A stretch of DNA of 64,000 nt from Nocardia aobensis NBRC 100429. GTDB lineage: Bacteria; Actinomycetota; Actinomycetes; Mycobacteriales; Mycobacteriaceae. The translations under genes and the position numbers were made by a program. How positions within the stretch are numbered: the first letter of the stretch is position 1; each line of letters opens with the position of its first letter. Below the pieces are notes generated by a model that was not told where the DNA came from, searched no databases, and worked only from the letters and a program-made list of their open reading frames with translations. The stretch covers positions 1-64,000 of the forward strand of contig NZ_BAFQ01000296.1 of NCBI RefSeq assembly GCF_000308375.1, read 5' to 3'. Shown one piece after another: positions 49,304 through 58,401 of the stretch.

Positions 49304-49897
49304 ATGTCGCCCCGTGCCGGGTTGTCCCGAGAGCGAATCGCCCGTGCCGCAGCGGAATTGGCCGATGAGGTCGGATTCGCCCATGTCACCCTGTCCGCGG
49401 TGGCCCGCCGGTTCGGGGTGAAGGATCCCAGTCTCTACACCCACGTGCGCAACCTGCGGGACCTGCAGGTGCAGGTGGGATTGCTGGCGGGGGCGGAGAT
49501 GAACGAGCGGATCGGCGCGGCGGTGGCCGGTCGGTCCGGACGCGACGCGCTGTTCGCCTTCGCCGACGCGTATCGCTCCTACGCCCTCGACCATCCGGGC
49601 CGGTACGCGGCAACGCAGATCCGCATGAATCCCGACGAGGTCGCCGGAGAGCCGGCCCTGCTGCGTGGGATCGAGCTCACCGCGGCGCTGCTGCGCGGTT
49701 ACGGGTTGAGTGAACCCGGCTCGACCGACGCAGGACGCCTGCTGCGCAGCACATTTCACGGTTTCGCCACCCTGGAGGCGGCCGGCGGATTCGCTCACTC
49801 CAGGCCGGTCGACGCCAGCTGGCACCACATTCTCGACGCCCTGCATCGCACCCTGACGCAGTGGCCGAGCCCCACCGAAGAGAAAGCAGCGCAATGA
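49304..49897 (+). CDS. TetR/AcrR regulator (WHG-domain type)
   Basis: 197 aa. N-terminal HTH: RIARAAAELADEVGFAHVTL and RRFGVKDPSLYTHVRNLRDL. The C-terminal ligand domain contains the WHG-like RLLRSTFHGFATLEAAGGFA. TAGGAG precedes the ATG. The nested dyad upstream is probably its own operator. The stop overlaps the following alpha/beta hydrolase start (ATGA), so the hydrolase is co-expressed and may act on the ligand. Confidence 0.88.
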   Translation: MSPRAGLSRERIARAAAELADEVGFAHVTLSAVARRFGVKDPSLYTHVRNLRDLQVQVGLLAGAEMNERIGAAVAGRSGRDALFAFADAYRSYALDHPGRYAATQIRMNPDEVAGEPALLRGIELTAALLRGYGLSEPGSTDAGRLLRSTFHGFATLEAAGGFAHSRPVDASWHHILDALHRTLTQWPSPTEEKAAQ

Positions 49898-50727
49898 GAT
49901 CCGACACTCTGGCCGTCCCCGGCGCCACCCTGTACTACGAAATGCGCGGCGACGGGCCACTACTGCTGTCAATTCCCGGTGGCGGCGGTGACGCGGGCGT
50001 CTTCGACGAGATGGCCGAGGTCCTGCAGCGCCACTTCACCGTCGTGGCGCTCGACCCGCGCGGATATTCGCGCAGCGTTCTCGACAACGGGCCCGAGCGG
50101 CAACATGTGGCGGTGCAGTCCGGCGACGTGGCCCGGCTGCTCGCGCATCTGACCGACGAGCCGGCCTTCGTCTTCGGCACGAGCAACGGCGCGATCGTCG
50201 GACTCGACCTGCTGGCGAGACACCCAGGCCGGGTGCGCGCACTGGTAGCTCACGAACCACCGTGCTTCGCGGTCCTACCGGACGCCGACCGGCACCTCGC
50301 GATGGTCGAGGAGGTGCATGCGCTGCTGCACACCGAGGGAGTCGCCGCGGCCGGGGCGAGATTCCTGGCGGGTATCGGTCCCGCGATGAAACCGGCGCCC
50401 GAGGTGTCGCAGCTGTCGGAGCGTGCCGCGCAGACGTGGGCTCGCCTCGCGGCCAACGGCCCGCTCATGATCGAACACGAGTTACGTGAATTCACCTCGT
50501 ACACACCGGATTACAGTGCGCTGGACCCGGTGTCCGAGCGGCTGGTGCTCGCGGTCGGCCGGGAGATCCGAGGGTGCCTGCCCTATCGTCCGGCGGTCGA
50601 GATCGCGGCCCGGCTCGGACTCGCGGTGGTCGAGTTCCCCGGGGCGCACAACGGCATACGCACCGAGGCGAAGGAATTCGCGAACCAGCTGATGGAGGTT
50701 CTGTCGGCGGAGATTACGTCAACGTAG
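49894..50727 (+). CDS. Alpha/beta hydrolase
   Basis: 277 aa from ATG 49894 (coupled to TetR). GGGGDAGVFDEMAEVLQRHF and DPRGYSRSVLD near the N-terminus, nucleophile Ser in FGTSNGAIVGLDLLARHP, Asp in a later loop, and His in FPGAHNG. The layout is that of the soluble-epoxide-hydrolase/haloperoxidase-like branch. Because it is coupled to the TetR regulator, its substrate may be the inducer. No specific substrate can be named. Confidence 0.85.
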   Translation: MRSDTLAVPGATLYYEMRGDGPLLLSIPGGGGDAGVFDEMAEVLQRHFTVVALDPRGYSRSVLDNGPERQHVAVQSGDVARLLAHLTDEPAFVFGTSNGAIVGLDLLARHPGRVRALVAHEPPCFAVLPDADRHLAMVEEVHALLHTEGVAAAGARFLAGIGPAMKPAPEVSQLSERAAQTWARLAANGPLMIEHELREFTSYTPDYSALDPVSERLVLAVGREIRGCLPYRPAVEIAARLGLAVVEFPGAHNGIRTEAKEFANQLMEVLSAEITST

Positions 50728-50832
50728 CGTCATCCGACGGATTCGTAGCGGCACCGTTGGCGGCCATGCTCGATGAGTGTCCGGCACCGCGAACCCGCGG
50801 GCCGGCGGCCCCACCGGTTTCGAGGAGTTCTC

Positions 50833-51261
50833 ATGACCACAGTCCGTTTTCATCTCATCTCCGCGCTGACTCCCGCCGAGGTCGTGGGTGTCCTCACCGA
50901 TTTCGGCCCGTCCCGAGCGGAGGTGTGGCCGACGATCGATGCCGAGCACTTCGTCGTGCACGAGCAGGGCGAGGGCTGGGCCGAGGTGACCGAGGGTACG
51001 GAGGCCGCCTGGGAGCGTGCCCGCTACGAGTGGGATCCGGCGGGTGACACGGTGACCGTCACCACCCGAAATTCCAAACTCTTCGGCGCCGGTGGTGGCT
51101 GGGTGTTCCGTGCCACGCCCGCACCGGAGGGCAGCCGCGTCGAGGTCGAACTGACTCGGACGCCGCGGGCCTTCAAGGGGAAGCTCCTCGCCGCGCTGCT
51201 TCCCCTGGTCGGCCCGTCGTCGCTGCGCAAATCCTTCCGAGTTCCGTTGCGGGCGGCCTGA
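50833..51261 (+). CDS. SRPBCC-superfamily protein
   Basis: 142 aa from ATG 50833 with GAGGAG upstream. The helix-grip pattern is visible: TTVRFHLISALTPAEVVGVL, YEWDPAGDTVTVTTRNSKLF, and a terminal helix with FKGKLLAALLPLVGPSSLRK. These small START-like proteins bind hydrophobic ligands or act as cyclases or hydrolases. It lies 105 bases after the hydrolase, possibly as part of the same unit. Confidence 0.75.
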   Translation: MTTVRFHLISALTPAEVVGVLTDFGPSRAEVWPTIDAEHFVVHEQGEGWAEVTEGTEAAWERARYEWDPAGDTVTVTTRNSKLFGAGGGWVFRATPAPEGSRVEVELTRTPRAFKGKLLAALLPLVGPSSLRKSFRVPLRAA

Positions 51262-51281
51262 TTTCGGCCGCGCCACCCGGC

Positions 51282-51911
51282 TCAGCCCTCGACCTCCCAC
51301 ACGAATCCGTCGGGATCGGTGAAGGAACCGAGCGGGCTGGTGACGGCGATCCGATGCGACCCGGAGCCTTCGGCCGGGACGCCGGCGTCCTTCGCGGCGG
51401 CCTTGCGCCCGTAGAGCGCGAGCTTGACCGACCCGGCCGGCGACTCGAATTCGGCGTACTTGCCGCCGAAGCTCTTCGCCACGGTCAAGCCGCGTTCGAC
51501 GTAGAACTGCTTGGTGGCCTTGACGCTCTCGACCCCGAGCAGCAGGACGAAATCGTCGACGTCGCGGGTGGCCGGTCCGGTGTCCTTCTTCGCGGAGGTC
51601 GCGATCTTCCAGACCGCGCCGTCGGGAGCCTGCACGACGCCGCCGTAGCCCCAGAAACTCTTCTTGGCCGGCTTCACCGTCGTCGCGCCCGCCGCGACCG
51701 CGGAACCGATGAAGCTGTCCACGGTGCTCGGCTGGGATACCACGAGGGAGAGGATGTATCCGCGGAAGCCGGTGGTCTCCGCGTCCGACTTACGGACCCG
51801 CAGCCGGTCGCCGAGACCGAACGCGGATTCGTAGAAGGCCGCGGCGGCAGCCGGGTCCGGGGTCTCGACGACGACCGATGCGATGGTGCTCTGAGCAGTG
51901 GTGATGTTCAT
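51282..51911 (-). CDS. VOC/glyoxalase-like protein with two domains
   Basis: 209 aa from ATG 51911. Two glyoxalase/VOC modules are visible: the first opens TIASVVVETPDPAAAAAFYE, the second VDDFVLLLGVESVKATKQFYV with a late FTDPDGFVWEVEG. It overlaps the MFS stop by four bases, yet TAACGT, seven bases, ATG upstream suggests an additional leaderless promoter inside the MFS gene. Possible antibiotic-binding or isomerase role together with the exporter. Confidence 0.82.
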   Translation of the reverse strand: MNITTAQSTIASVVVETPDPAAAAAFYESAFGLGDRLRVRKSDAETTGFRGYILSLVVSQPSTVDSFIGSAVAAGATTVKPAKKSFWGYGGVVQAPDGAVWKIATSAKKDTGPATRDVDDFVLLLGVESVKATKQFYVERGLTVAKSFGGKYAEFESPAGSVKLALYGRKAAAKDAGVPAEGSGSHRIAVTSPLGSFTDPDGFVWEVEG

Positions 51912-53116
51912 GTCGAAGACGTTATCGGCGATCGCGGGTCGGTCGCTTCTCGATTCCTGATCACTCCGGGAGCTCTCGCGATCGTCCAGACCGCGACGCC
52001 GCCGACCGCGAAGGCGGCGCCGAGAATGCTCGACCCGGTCCATCCGGCGGCGGAGTACGCGGCGGTCGTGCCCGCCGCGCCGAGGGCCGAACCGACCGAA
52101 TAGAAGAGCATGTAGTTGCCGATGATGCTGCTGGTCCGGTCGGGGTGGGCGGCGGTGAGCAGATGCTGATTGCCGACATGCACGGCCTGGACGGCGAAAT
52201 CGAGGACGACCACGCCTGCGACGAGCAGCCACAGCGACCACGATCCTTGTGCCGTGGCCAGCCATGAGACGGCCAGCAGTACCAGTGCCGCCCCGGTGAC
52301 CGGGTGCGCGAAACCGCGGTCGGCCCAGCGTCCGGCCCGGCCCGCACCCAGGGCGCCCGCCAGCCCGGCGAGCCCGAACAAGCCGATCCGCGCGGTGTCG
52401 AGATGCCACGGCGAGGCCGCGAGCGGGAGTGCCAGGCCGCTCCAGAGCGTGCCGAAGGAGGCGAACAGGAAGAAGGCGATCAGGCCGCGCGAGAGGAGGA
52501 GTCGGTCACCGAACAGCGTGCGCGAGGTGTGCAGCACCTGCCGGTAGCGAGTGCGGCCGGTGCGGGTGTCGGCAGGTAGGAGCATGAGGACGAGGCATGT
52601 CAGCGCGACGAGGAGGACGGCCCAGGCGGCGTATACGCTGCGCCAGCCCCAGGCGGTGGCCAGAGCGCCCGCGACGATGCGCGCACCGAGAATGCCGACG
52701 ACGACGCCGGAGGTCACCATGCCCAGGGTGCGTCCGCGCTGCTGCGGTGCCGACACGGCCGCCGCGTAGGCGACCGTCGTCTGCACCACGACCGCGAACA
52801 GGCCGGCCAGCGCCAGTCCGGTGAGCAGCACCCACGTGCGCGTGGCGGTCGCGGCGATAGCGACCCCCACCGCGGTGAGCGACAGATGTGCGGCGATGAG
52901 CTTGCGCCGGTCGATCGTGTCGCCCAGGGGAACGAGGAAGACCAATCCGGCCAGGTACCCGAGCTGCCCGACCGTGACGATCCAGCCCAGGTCGCCGGCC
53001 GGCACGCCCAGGTCGTCGCCGATCTGCGTGAGTATCGGCTGGGCGGAGTAGACGGTCGCGACCGACACCGCGCAGATCGTGGCGAACAGTAGGCGCCGCC
53101 CGAGAGGTAGGAACAC
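51908..53116 (-). CDS. MFS transporter (DHA1 drug efflux type)
   Basis: 402 aa, twelve helices, from GTG 53116 with GGAG upstream. YSAQPILTQIGDDLGVPAGD and LGDTIDRRKLIAAHL (motif-A loop) near the start, and GRWADRGFAHPV in the second half. It belongs with YnfM/AraJ-like exporters. Followed by a coupled VOC gene and divergent from an HxlR regulator, the classical arrangement for an inducible exporter. Confidence 0.85.
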   Translation of the reverse strand: MFLPLGRRLLFATICAVSVATVYSAQPILTQIGDDLGVPAGDLGWIVTVGQLGYLAGLVFLVPLGDTIDRRKLIAAHLSLTAVGVAIAATATRTWVLLTGLALAGLFAVVVQTTVAYAAAVSAPQQRGRTLGMVTSGVVVGILGARIVAGALATAWGWRSVYAAWAVLLVALTCLVLMLLPADTRTGRTRYRQVLHTSRTLFGDRLLLSRGLIAFFLFASFGTLWSGLALPLAASPWHLDTARIGLFGLAGLAGALGAGRAGRWADRGFAHPVTGAALVLLAVSWLATAQGSWSLWLLVAGVVVLDFAVQAVHVGNQHLLTAAHPDRTSSIIGNYMLFYSVGSALGAAGTTAAYSAAGWTGSSILGAAFAVGGVAVWTIARAPGVIRNREATDPRSPITSST

Positions 53117-53141
53117 CGAGACTCCAAATCAGTAGCGTTTT

Positions 53142-53188
53142 GCAACTGTTCGAACGGTACGTCACAATGGTTTCAATCAGCAACCGTT
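53142..53188. promoter_or_regulatory. GCAACYGTT repeats between MFS and HxlR genes
   Basis: GCAACTGTT (53142-53150) and GCAACCGTT (53180-53188) are direct repeats spaced 38 bp within the 84-bp divergent region. Candidate binding sites for the HxlR protein. Confidence 0.4.
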
Positions 53189-53200
53189 GAGGAGGGCGTG

Positions 53201-53653
53201 ATGACGCAGCCGGTACTCGCCGACACCGAGTGGACCGATCCGGCGTGTCCGGTCGCGCGCACGCTCGACCTGGTCGGCGATCGGTGGAGCCTGCTGATCG
53301 TTCGCGACGCGATGGACGGCGCCCGGGCATTCCGAGATTTCCAGCAGGCCACCGGAATTGCGCGCAACATCCTCACCGACCGGCTCCGGAGACTGGTCGC
53401 GCGCGGCATCCTCGAACGCGCGCCGGGTCCGTCGGGCCGACGGCACATCTACACCCTCACTCCGGCCGGCCGGGACCTGTTCACCGTCGTCGTCGCCTTG
53501 CGGCAGTGGGGTGAGCGGCACGCGTTCGGCCCGGCCGAGGAACACTCCGTGCTCGTCGACGAACGCGGTGTCCCGATTCCCGAGCTGCGGCCCGCGAGTT
53601 CGGGGGGCGGCGCCGTGGACTCGGAAACGACCTTCGTGCGCAAGGCGGGCTGA
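53201..53653 (+). CDS. HxlR-type winged-helix regulator
   Basis: 150 aa from ATG 53201 (GAGGAGGG upstream; a GTG precedes it directly). CPVARTLDLVGDRWSLLIVRD, with the Cys near the N-terminus, is the HxlR hallmark and often senses electrophiles or aldehydes. A winged helix (ILTDRLRRLVARGILERAP) follows. Divergent from the MFS exporter, which it likely controls. Confidence 0.88.
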   Translation: MTQPVLADTEWTDPACPVARTLDLVGDRWSLLIVRDAMDGARAFRDFQQATGIARNILTDRLRRLVARGILERAPGPSGRRHIYTLTPAGRDLFTVVVALRQWGERHAFGPAEEHSVLVDERGVPIPELRPASSGGGAVDSETTFVRKAG

Positions 53654-53683
53654 GCGCGTCGACTCCGTCACAGGTAATCGTCC

Positions 53684-53708
53684 GATTGAGCACCGCTGCG
53701 CTGGGTAG
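53684..53708 (+). promoter_or_regulatory. Sigma-F/B-like stress promoter before csbD
   Basis: GATT (53684-53687), 15 bases, GGGTAG (53703-53708), close to GTTT-N15-17-GGGTAT of actinobacterial SigF. It lies about 38 bases before the CsbD start. CsbD is a general-stress protein in other bacteria, which fits. Confidence 0.45.
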
Positions 53709-53746
53709 GCGTTGCATGTCAGGAAATTGCGACGGAAGGGGACTCC

Positions 53747-53992
53747 GTGTCCGACCACAACAGTGGCCCGCGTGAGGGCATCAAGGGCGTCGTCGAGGAT
53801 GTGAAGGGTAAGGCCAAGGAGGCGGCCGGCATCGTCACCGGCAACAACGACCTCGAGTCGGAGGGCCGCGCGCAGCAGGACAAGGCCGAATCGCAACGCG
53901 AGGCGGCCGAGAAGGAGGCGCAGGCCGAAAGGGCCCGGGCCGAGGCCAAGGTGGACGAGGCGCGTCAGCAGTCCCACCAGCAGGGAAGCTAG
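53747..53992 (+). CDS. CsbD family stress protein
   Basis: 81 aa from GTG 53747. The core GIKGVVEDVKGKAKEAAGIV is the CsbD domain (PF05532), followed by a highly charged Glu/Arg/Ala helix (AESQREAAEKEAQAERAR). CsbD-like proteins are induced by general stress; molecular role unknown. Followed 41 bases later by a second small charged protein gene. Confidence 0.85.
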   Translation: MSDHNSGPREGIKGVVEDVKGKAKEAAGIVTGNNDLESEGRAQQDKAESQREAAEKEAQAERARAEAKVDEARQQSHQQGS

Positions 53993-54033
53993 TTTCCCGA
54001 CCGCTCACCCGTTCCGTGCCGGAGGAGGTTCTC

Positions 54034-54192
54034 GTGGTTTCACACGACGTCATCGCCCAGCTTCGCCAGGACATCACCACTGCGTCCGATGCCGGAGACG
54101 AGGCCGAAGTGCAACGGCTGCAACGTGAACTCGACACCGCGCTGCAGGCGTACCGCGAAAACGGAGACGACGCGGAACGGGAAGCGGAATGA
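54034..54192 (+). CDS. Small charged helical protein (52 aa)
   Basis: GTG 54034 behind a strong GGAGGAGG. It is a continuous, highly charged helical peptide: VVSHDVIAQLRQDITTASDA, GDEAEVQRLQRELDTALQAY, ending ENGDDAEREAE. Codon use is normal for the genome. No domain recognised; possibly a coiled-coil partner of the CsbD protein. It is too short for standard frame lists and easy to miss. Confidence 0.7.
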   Translation: MVSHDVIAQLRQDITTASDAGDEAEVQRLQRELDTALQAYRENGDDAEREAE

Positions 54193-54223
54193 ACGACACC
54201 GTGGCCGCCCGGGAGGCGGGGCG

Positions 54224-54688
54224 ATGACCGAGGGTGCCGCCGAGCGGATCGCCGAACTGGCCGCAGCGGCCGGTTCGACGATCGCGGTCGCGGAATCACT
54301 GACCTCGGGCAAGATCGCCGCTGCCCTCGGCGCGGCACCGGATGCGGGACAGTGGTTTCGCGGCGGGGTCGTCGCCTACAGTCCGGAGGTCAAACGCTCC
54401 GTCCTGGACATGCCCGATGTCCCCGTGGTGTCGCGGCCGGCCGCGGAGGCGCTGGCGGCGAATGTGCGGAAACTGCTCGGCGCGAGCTATTCGGTCGCGG
54501 TCACCGGTGTCGGTGGTCCCGAACCGAGTGACGGCGAAGCGCCCGGCACGGTGTGGTTCGCCACCGCCTCCGAGACCGCGGTCACCGCGTGCCGAGCCGA
54601 ATTCGACGGTGAACCGGAAGAGGTCCTCGAGCAGACGGTGCGCTTCGCGCTGAGCTGTCTGCTGGACCGTCTGACCGCGGATCGATAA
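54224..54688 (+). CDS. CinA C-terminal-domain nicotinamide-nucleotide amidase
   Basis: 154 aa from ATG 54224 (GGGAGGCGG upstream). VAESLTSGKIAAALGA and GVGGPEPSDGEAPGTVW are the conserved loops of the PncC/CinA_C family (PF02464), which deamidates NMN to nicotinate mononucleotide and supports NAD recycling. The stand-alone CinA_C form is common in actinobacteria. It ends the small stress cluster. Confidence 0.85.
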   Translation: MTEGAAERIAELAAAAGSTIAVAESLTSGKIAAALGAAPDAGQWFRGGVVAYSPEVKRSVLDMPDVPVVSRPAAEALAANVRKLLGASYSVAVTGVGGPEPSDGEAPGTVWFATASETAVTACRAEFDGEPEEVLEQTVRFALSCLLDRLTADR

Positions 54689-54840
54689 ACGGTCCGAGGA
54701 CGACGACACCGTCCACAAGGTTCGCAACTTCGCCGGATCGCTTACGCAGAACTAGGCAGTTGCAACGTATTTCGACGGGTATCCGTCCTGAGTAGCGTCC
54801 GAATCATGCGATTCGACGATGTACTCGGGAGGTCCCGGCT

Positions 54841-56346
54841 GTGAAGAATCACCTCGTTCGCACGCACCGCTCGGCGGAGGTGTTCCCGCGAACGGAACAT
54901 CTCGCGTGGCGGATAGCCGAGGTCGCCACGGATCCGGTCGCGGTGGCGCCGGACACCGAAGCGATGATCGTCAACCGGATCATCGACAACGCCGCGGTCG
55001 CCGCCGCATCGATCACCCGGCGTCCGGTGGCGCACGCCCGGGCCCAGGCACTGGCGCACCGGTATCGACCGGGCTCCTCGGTAGTCGGTGTCCCCGGCAC
55101 GTATTCGCCGGAATGGGCGGCCTGGGCCAACGGTGTCGCGGTGCGCGAACTGGATTTCCACGACACATTTCTCGCCGCCGAGTACTCCCATCCGGGCGAC
55201 AACATCCCGCCGATTCTGGCCGCCGCCCAACATGCCGGACGCAGCGGCCGCGACCTCGTTCGCGGCCTGGCCACCGGCTACGAGATCCAGATTGATCTGG
55301 CGCGGGCGATCTGCCTGCACGAACACAAGATCGACCACGTCGCCCATCTGGGCCCCTCGGCCGCCGCCGGAATCGGTACGGCGCTCGGCCTCGACACCGA
55401 AACCATCTATCAGGCCATCGGTCAGGCGTTGCACACGACGACCGCGACCCGCCAGTCCCGCAAGGGGGAGATCTCCAGCTGGAAGGCCTATGCGCCGGCC
55501 TTCGCGGGAAAGATGGCCATCGAAGCCGTCGACCGGGCCATGCGCGGCGAGGGTGCGCCCGCCCCCGTCTGGGAGGGCGAGGACGGGGTGATCGCCCGAT
55601 TGCTGTCCGGCCCCGACGCCGAATATTCGGTGCCGCTGCCGGGTCCGGGCGAACCGAAGCGAGCGATCCTCGACTCCTACACCAAGGAGCATTCGGCCGA
55701 ATATCAGAGCCAGGCGCCGATCGATCTGGCCCGGCGCATGCGCGCCCGCATCGGCGACCTCGACGAGGTGGCCTCCATCGTGTTGCACACCAGTCACCAC
55801 ACTCACGTGGTGATCGGCACCGGCTCCGGGGATCCACAGAAATTCGATCCCGAGGCCTCGCGGGAAACGCTCGACCACTCGGTCATGTACATCTTCGCGG
55901 TCGCGCTGCAGGACGGGACCTGGCATCACGAGCGGTCCTACGCACCCGAGCGTGCCCGCCGGCCCGACACGGTCGCGCTGTGGCACAAGATCTCCACCGC
56001 CGAGGATTCGGAATGGACCCGGCGCTACCACTCCACCGATCCCGCCGAGAAGGCGTTCGGTGCGCGCGCCGAGGTGACACTGACCAGCGGTGAGGTGATC
56101 GTCGACGAACTCGCGCTCGCCGATGCCCATCCGCTCGGCGCGCGGCCGTTCGCCCGCGAGCAGTACATCGCCAAATTCCGCACCCTCGCCGAAGGAGTCG
56201 TCGACGCGGCCGAGCAGGACCGCTTCCTCGACGCCGCGCAGCGGGCGAGCTCGCTCGCGCCGGGTGAACTGGCGCAGCTGACCTTCGCGGTGTCCGACGA
56301 GGTGCTCGCCCGCGCCCCGAAATCGCCGAAGGGATTGTTCCGATGA
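54841..56346 (+). CDS. prpD: 2-methylcitrate dehydratase
   Basis: 501 aa from GTG 54841, GGGAGG upstream. [20 protein letters not shown] and [19 protein letters not shown] are nearly invariant in actinobacterial PrpD, with [19 protein letters not shown] in the active-site region. It converts 2-methylcitrate to 2-methyl-cis-aconitate in propionate detoxification. First gene of prpD-prpB-prpC. A GTTGCAAC palindrome (54759-54766) lies in the upstream region, a shape compatible with PrpR/RamB-like control, though no prpR gene is in the window. Confidence 0.93.
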   Translation: MKNHLVRTHRSAEVFPRTEHLAWRIAEVATDPVAVAPDTEAMIVNRIIDNAAVAAASITRRPVAHARAQALAHRYRPGSSVVGVPGTYSPEWAAWANGVAVRELDFHDTFLAAEYSHPGDNIPPILAAAQHAGRSGRDLVRGLATGYEIQIDLARAICLHEHKIDHVAHLGPSAAAGIGTALGLDTETIYQAIGQALHTTTATRQSRKGEISSWKAYAPAFAGKMAIEAVDRAMRGEGAPAPVWEGEDGVIARLLSGPDAEYSVPLPGPGEPKRAILDSYTKEHSAEYQSQAPIDLARRMRARIGDLDEVASIVLHTSHHTHVVIGTGSGDPQKFDPEASRETLDHSVMYIFAVALQDGTWHHERSYAPERARRPDTVALWHKISTAEDSEWTRRYHSTDPAEKAFGARAEVTLTSGEVIVDELALADAHPLGARPFAREQYIAKFRTLAEGVVDAAEQDRFLDAAQRASSLAPGELAQLTFAVSDEVLARAPKSPKGLFR

Positions 56347-57257
56347 CCGGATTGCTCGCCGCTACCACCTCCGCCGCCGACAAACGCGTCGCCTTCCGCG
56401 CCGGACTCGCCTCGGGGACGATCCAGCGGTTTCCCGGTGCCTTCAATCCGTTGGTGGCCACGCTGATTCAGGAAATCGGTTTCGAAGGCGTCTACGTCTC
56501 GGGTGCGGTGGTGTCGGCGGAACTGGGGCTGCCCGATATCGGGCTGACCACGCTGACCGAGGTCGCGGGCCGCGGTGGACAGGTCGCCCGGGTGACCGAT
56601 CTGCCGGTGCTCATCGACGCCGACACCGGCTTCGGGGAGCCGATGAACGCGGCCCGCACCGTGGCGCTGCTCGAGGACGCCGGACTCGCGGGCTGCCACC
56701 TGGAGGATCAGGTGAATCCCAAGCGCTGTGGCCACCTCGACGGCAAGGCCGTCGTACCTGCCGACGAGATGGTGCGTCGCCTGCGCGCGGCCGTCTCTGC
56801 GCGGCGCGACCCGAATTTCGTGATCTGCGCCCGCACCGACGCCGCCGGAATCGAGGGCATCGACGCGGCGATCGACCGCGCCCGCGCCTACGCCGACGCG
56901 GGGGCCGACCTGATCTTCACCGAAGCACTCGGCGGCGCAGCCGATTTCGAGAAATTCCGGGCCGCGGTCTCGATTCCGCTGCTGGCCAATATGACCGAGT
57001 TCGGCAAATCCGACCTGTTGCCGGCGCGGACACTGGAATCCATCGGCTACAACGCGGTGATCTATCCGGTGTCCACCCTGCGCCTGGCGATGTGGGCGGC
57101 CGAGACCGGGCTGCGCGAAATCCACGAGACCGGAACCCAGGCGGGACTGCTGGATCGGATGCAACATCGCAGCCGCCTCTACGACCTGTTGCAGTACGAG
57201 CGCTACAACGAATTCGATTCCGACATCTTCACATTCCCCCTGGGAAGGAACCAGTGA
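56343..57257 (+). CDS. prpB: 2-methylisocitrate lyase
   Basis: 304 aa, overlapping prpD (ATGA). [19 protein letters not shown], the catalytic KRCGHLDGK with Cys129, and [20 protein letters not shown] identify the isocitrate-lyase/PEP-mutase family, PrpB subtype. It cleaves 2-methylisocitrate to pyruvate and succinate. It overlaps prpC by one base. Confidence 0.93.
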   Translation: MTGLLAATTSAADKRVAFRAGLASGTIQRFPGAFNPLVATLIQEIGFEGVYVSGAVVSAELGLPDIGLTTLTEVAGRGGQVARVTDLPVLIDADTGFGEPMNAARTVALLEDAGLAGCHLEDQVNPKRCGHLDGKAVVPADEMVRRLRAAVSARRDPNFVICARTDAAGIEGIDAAIDRARAYADAGADLIFTEALGGAADFEKFRAAVSIPLLANMTEFGKSDLLPARTLESIGYNAVIYPVSTLRLAMWAAETGLREIHETGTQAGLLDRMQHRSRLYDLLQYERYNEFDSDIFTFPLGRNQ

Positions 57258-58381
57258 TGACGATGGCCGCGACTCCGGCGATCAACAAGGGCCTGGCGGG
57301 CGTCGTCGTCGACACCACCGCGATTTCGAAGGTGGTGCCGGAAACGAATTCGCTGACCTACCGGGGCTATGCCGTCCAGGATCTGGCGGCGCACTGCACG
57401 TTCGAGCAGGTCGCCTACCTGCTGTGGTACGGCGAACTGCCGAACGACGCCCAGCTGGAGCGGTTCTGCCAGCAGGAACGCGCGGCCCGGCGAGTCGATC
57501 GGTCGCTGCTGTCGCTGGTGGCGAAACTGCCCGACACCTGCCATCCGATGGATGTGGTCCGCACGGCGATCAGCTATCTCGGCGCCGAGGATCCGCTCGA
57601 GGAGGACAATTCGCCGAAAGCCAACCGCGCCAAGTCATTACGCATGCTGGCGGTGCTGCCGACCATCGTGGCCGCCGACCATCGCCGCCGGCACGGGCTG
57701 GACCCGATCGCCCCGCATTCGCACCTGGGATACGCGCAGAACTTCCTGAACATGTGTTTCGGGACGGTGCCGGCGCCGGAACTGGTGCGGGCCTTCGAAG
57801 TCTCGTTGATTCTCTACGCGGAGCACAGTTTCAACGCCTCCACGTTCGCCGCGCGGGTGGTGACGTCGACGCAGTCGGATATCTACAGCGCGGTCACCGC
57901 CGCCATCGGCGCGCTGAAGGGACCGCTGCACGGTGGTGCGAACGAGGCGGTCATGCGTGACATGCTCGACATCGGCGAGCCCGAGCGAGCCGAGGCGTGG
58001 TTGCGGAAGAAACTGGCGGACAAGCAGAAAGTGATGGGCTTCGGCCACCGGGTCTACAAGAACGGCGATTCCCGGGTGCCGACGATGAAGCGGGCGTTGC
58101 TCGATATCGCCGCCGCCACCGACGGCGGCCGGTGGGTGCGGATGTACGAGATACTGGAAAGCACGATGTCCGAGGCCACCGGGATCGCGCCGAATCTCGA
58201 CTTCCCCACCGGCCCCGCGTATTACCTGCTCGGCTTCGACATCGAGACCTTCACCCCGATCTTCGTCATGAGCCGGATCACCGGCTGGGCCGCCCACATC
58301 ATCGAACAGGGCGCCTCGAACGCGCTGATCCGCCCGCTCAGCGAATACGTCGGCGTCGAGCAGCGGTCGGTCCTGGCCTGA
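57257..58381 (+). CDS. prpC: 2-methylcitrate synthase
   Basis: 374 aa from ATG 57257 with GGGAAGGA upstream. VVVDTTAISKVVPETNSLTY at the start, GPLHGGANEAV with catalytic His, FGHRVYKNGDSR and the conserved Asp-containing late segment are those of citrate synthase type II; the prp context shows propionyl-CoA is the substrate. Final gene of the operon; a convergent lipase maturation factor gene ends 21 bases later. Confidence 0.93.
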   Translation: MTMAATPAINKGLAGVVVDTTAISKVVPETNSLTYRGYAVQDLAAHCTFEQVAYLLWYGELPNDAQLERFCQQERAARRVDRSLLSLVAKLPDTCHPMDVVRTAISYLGAEDPLEEDNSPKANRAKSLRMLAVLPTIVAADHRRRHGLDPIAPHSHLGYAQNFLNMCFGTVPAPELVRAFEVSLILYAEHSFNASTFAARVVTSTQSDIYSAVTAAIGALKGPLHGGANEAVMRDMLDIGEPERAEAWLRKKLADKQKVMGFGHRVYKNGDSRVPTMKRALLDIAAATDGGRWVRMYEILESTMSEATGIAPNLDFPTGPAYYLLGFDIETFTPIFVMSRITGWAAHIIEQGASNALIRPLSEYVGVEQRSVLA

Positions 58382-58401
58382 CCGGCTCCAGGCCGGGCGG
58401 A

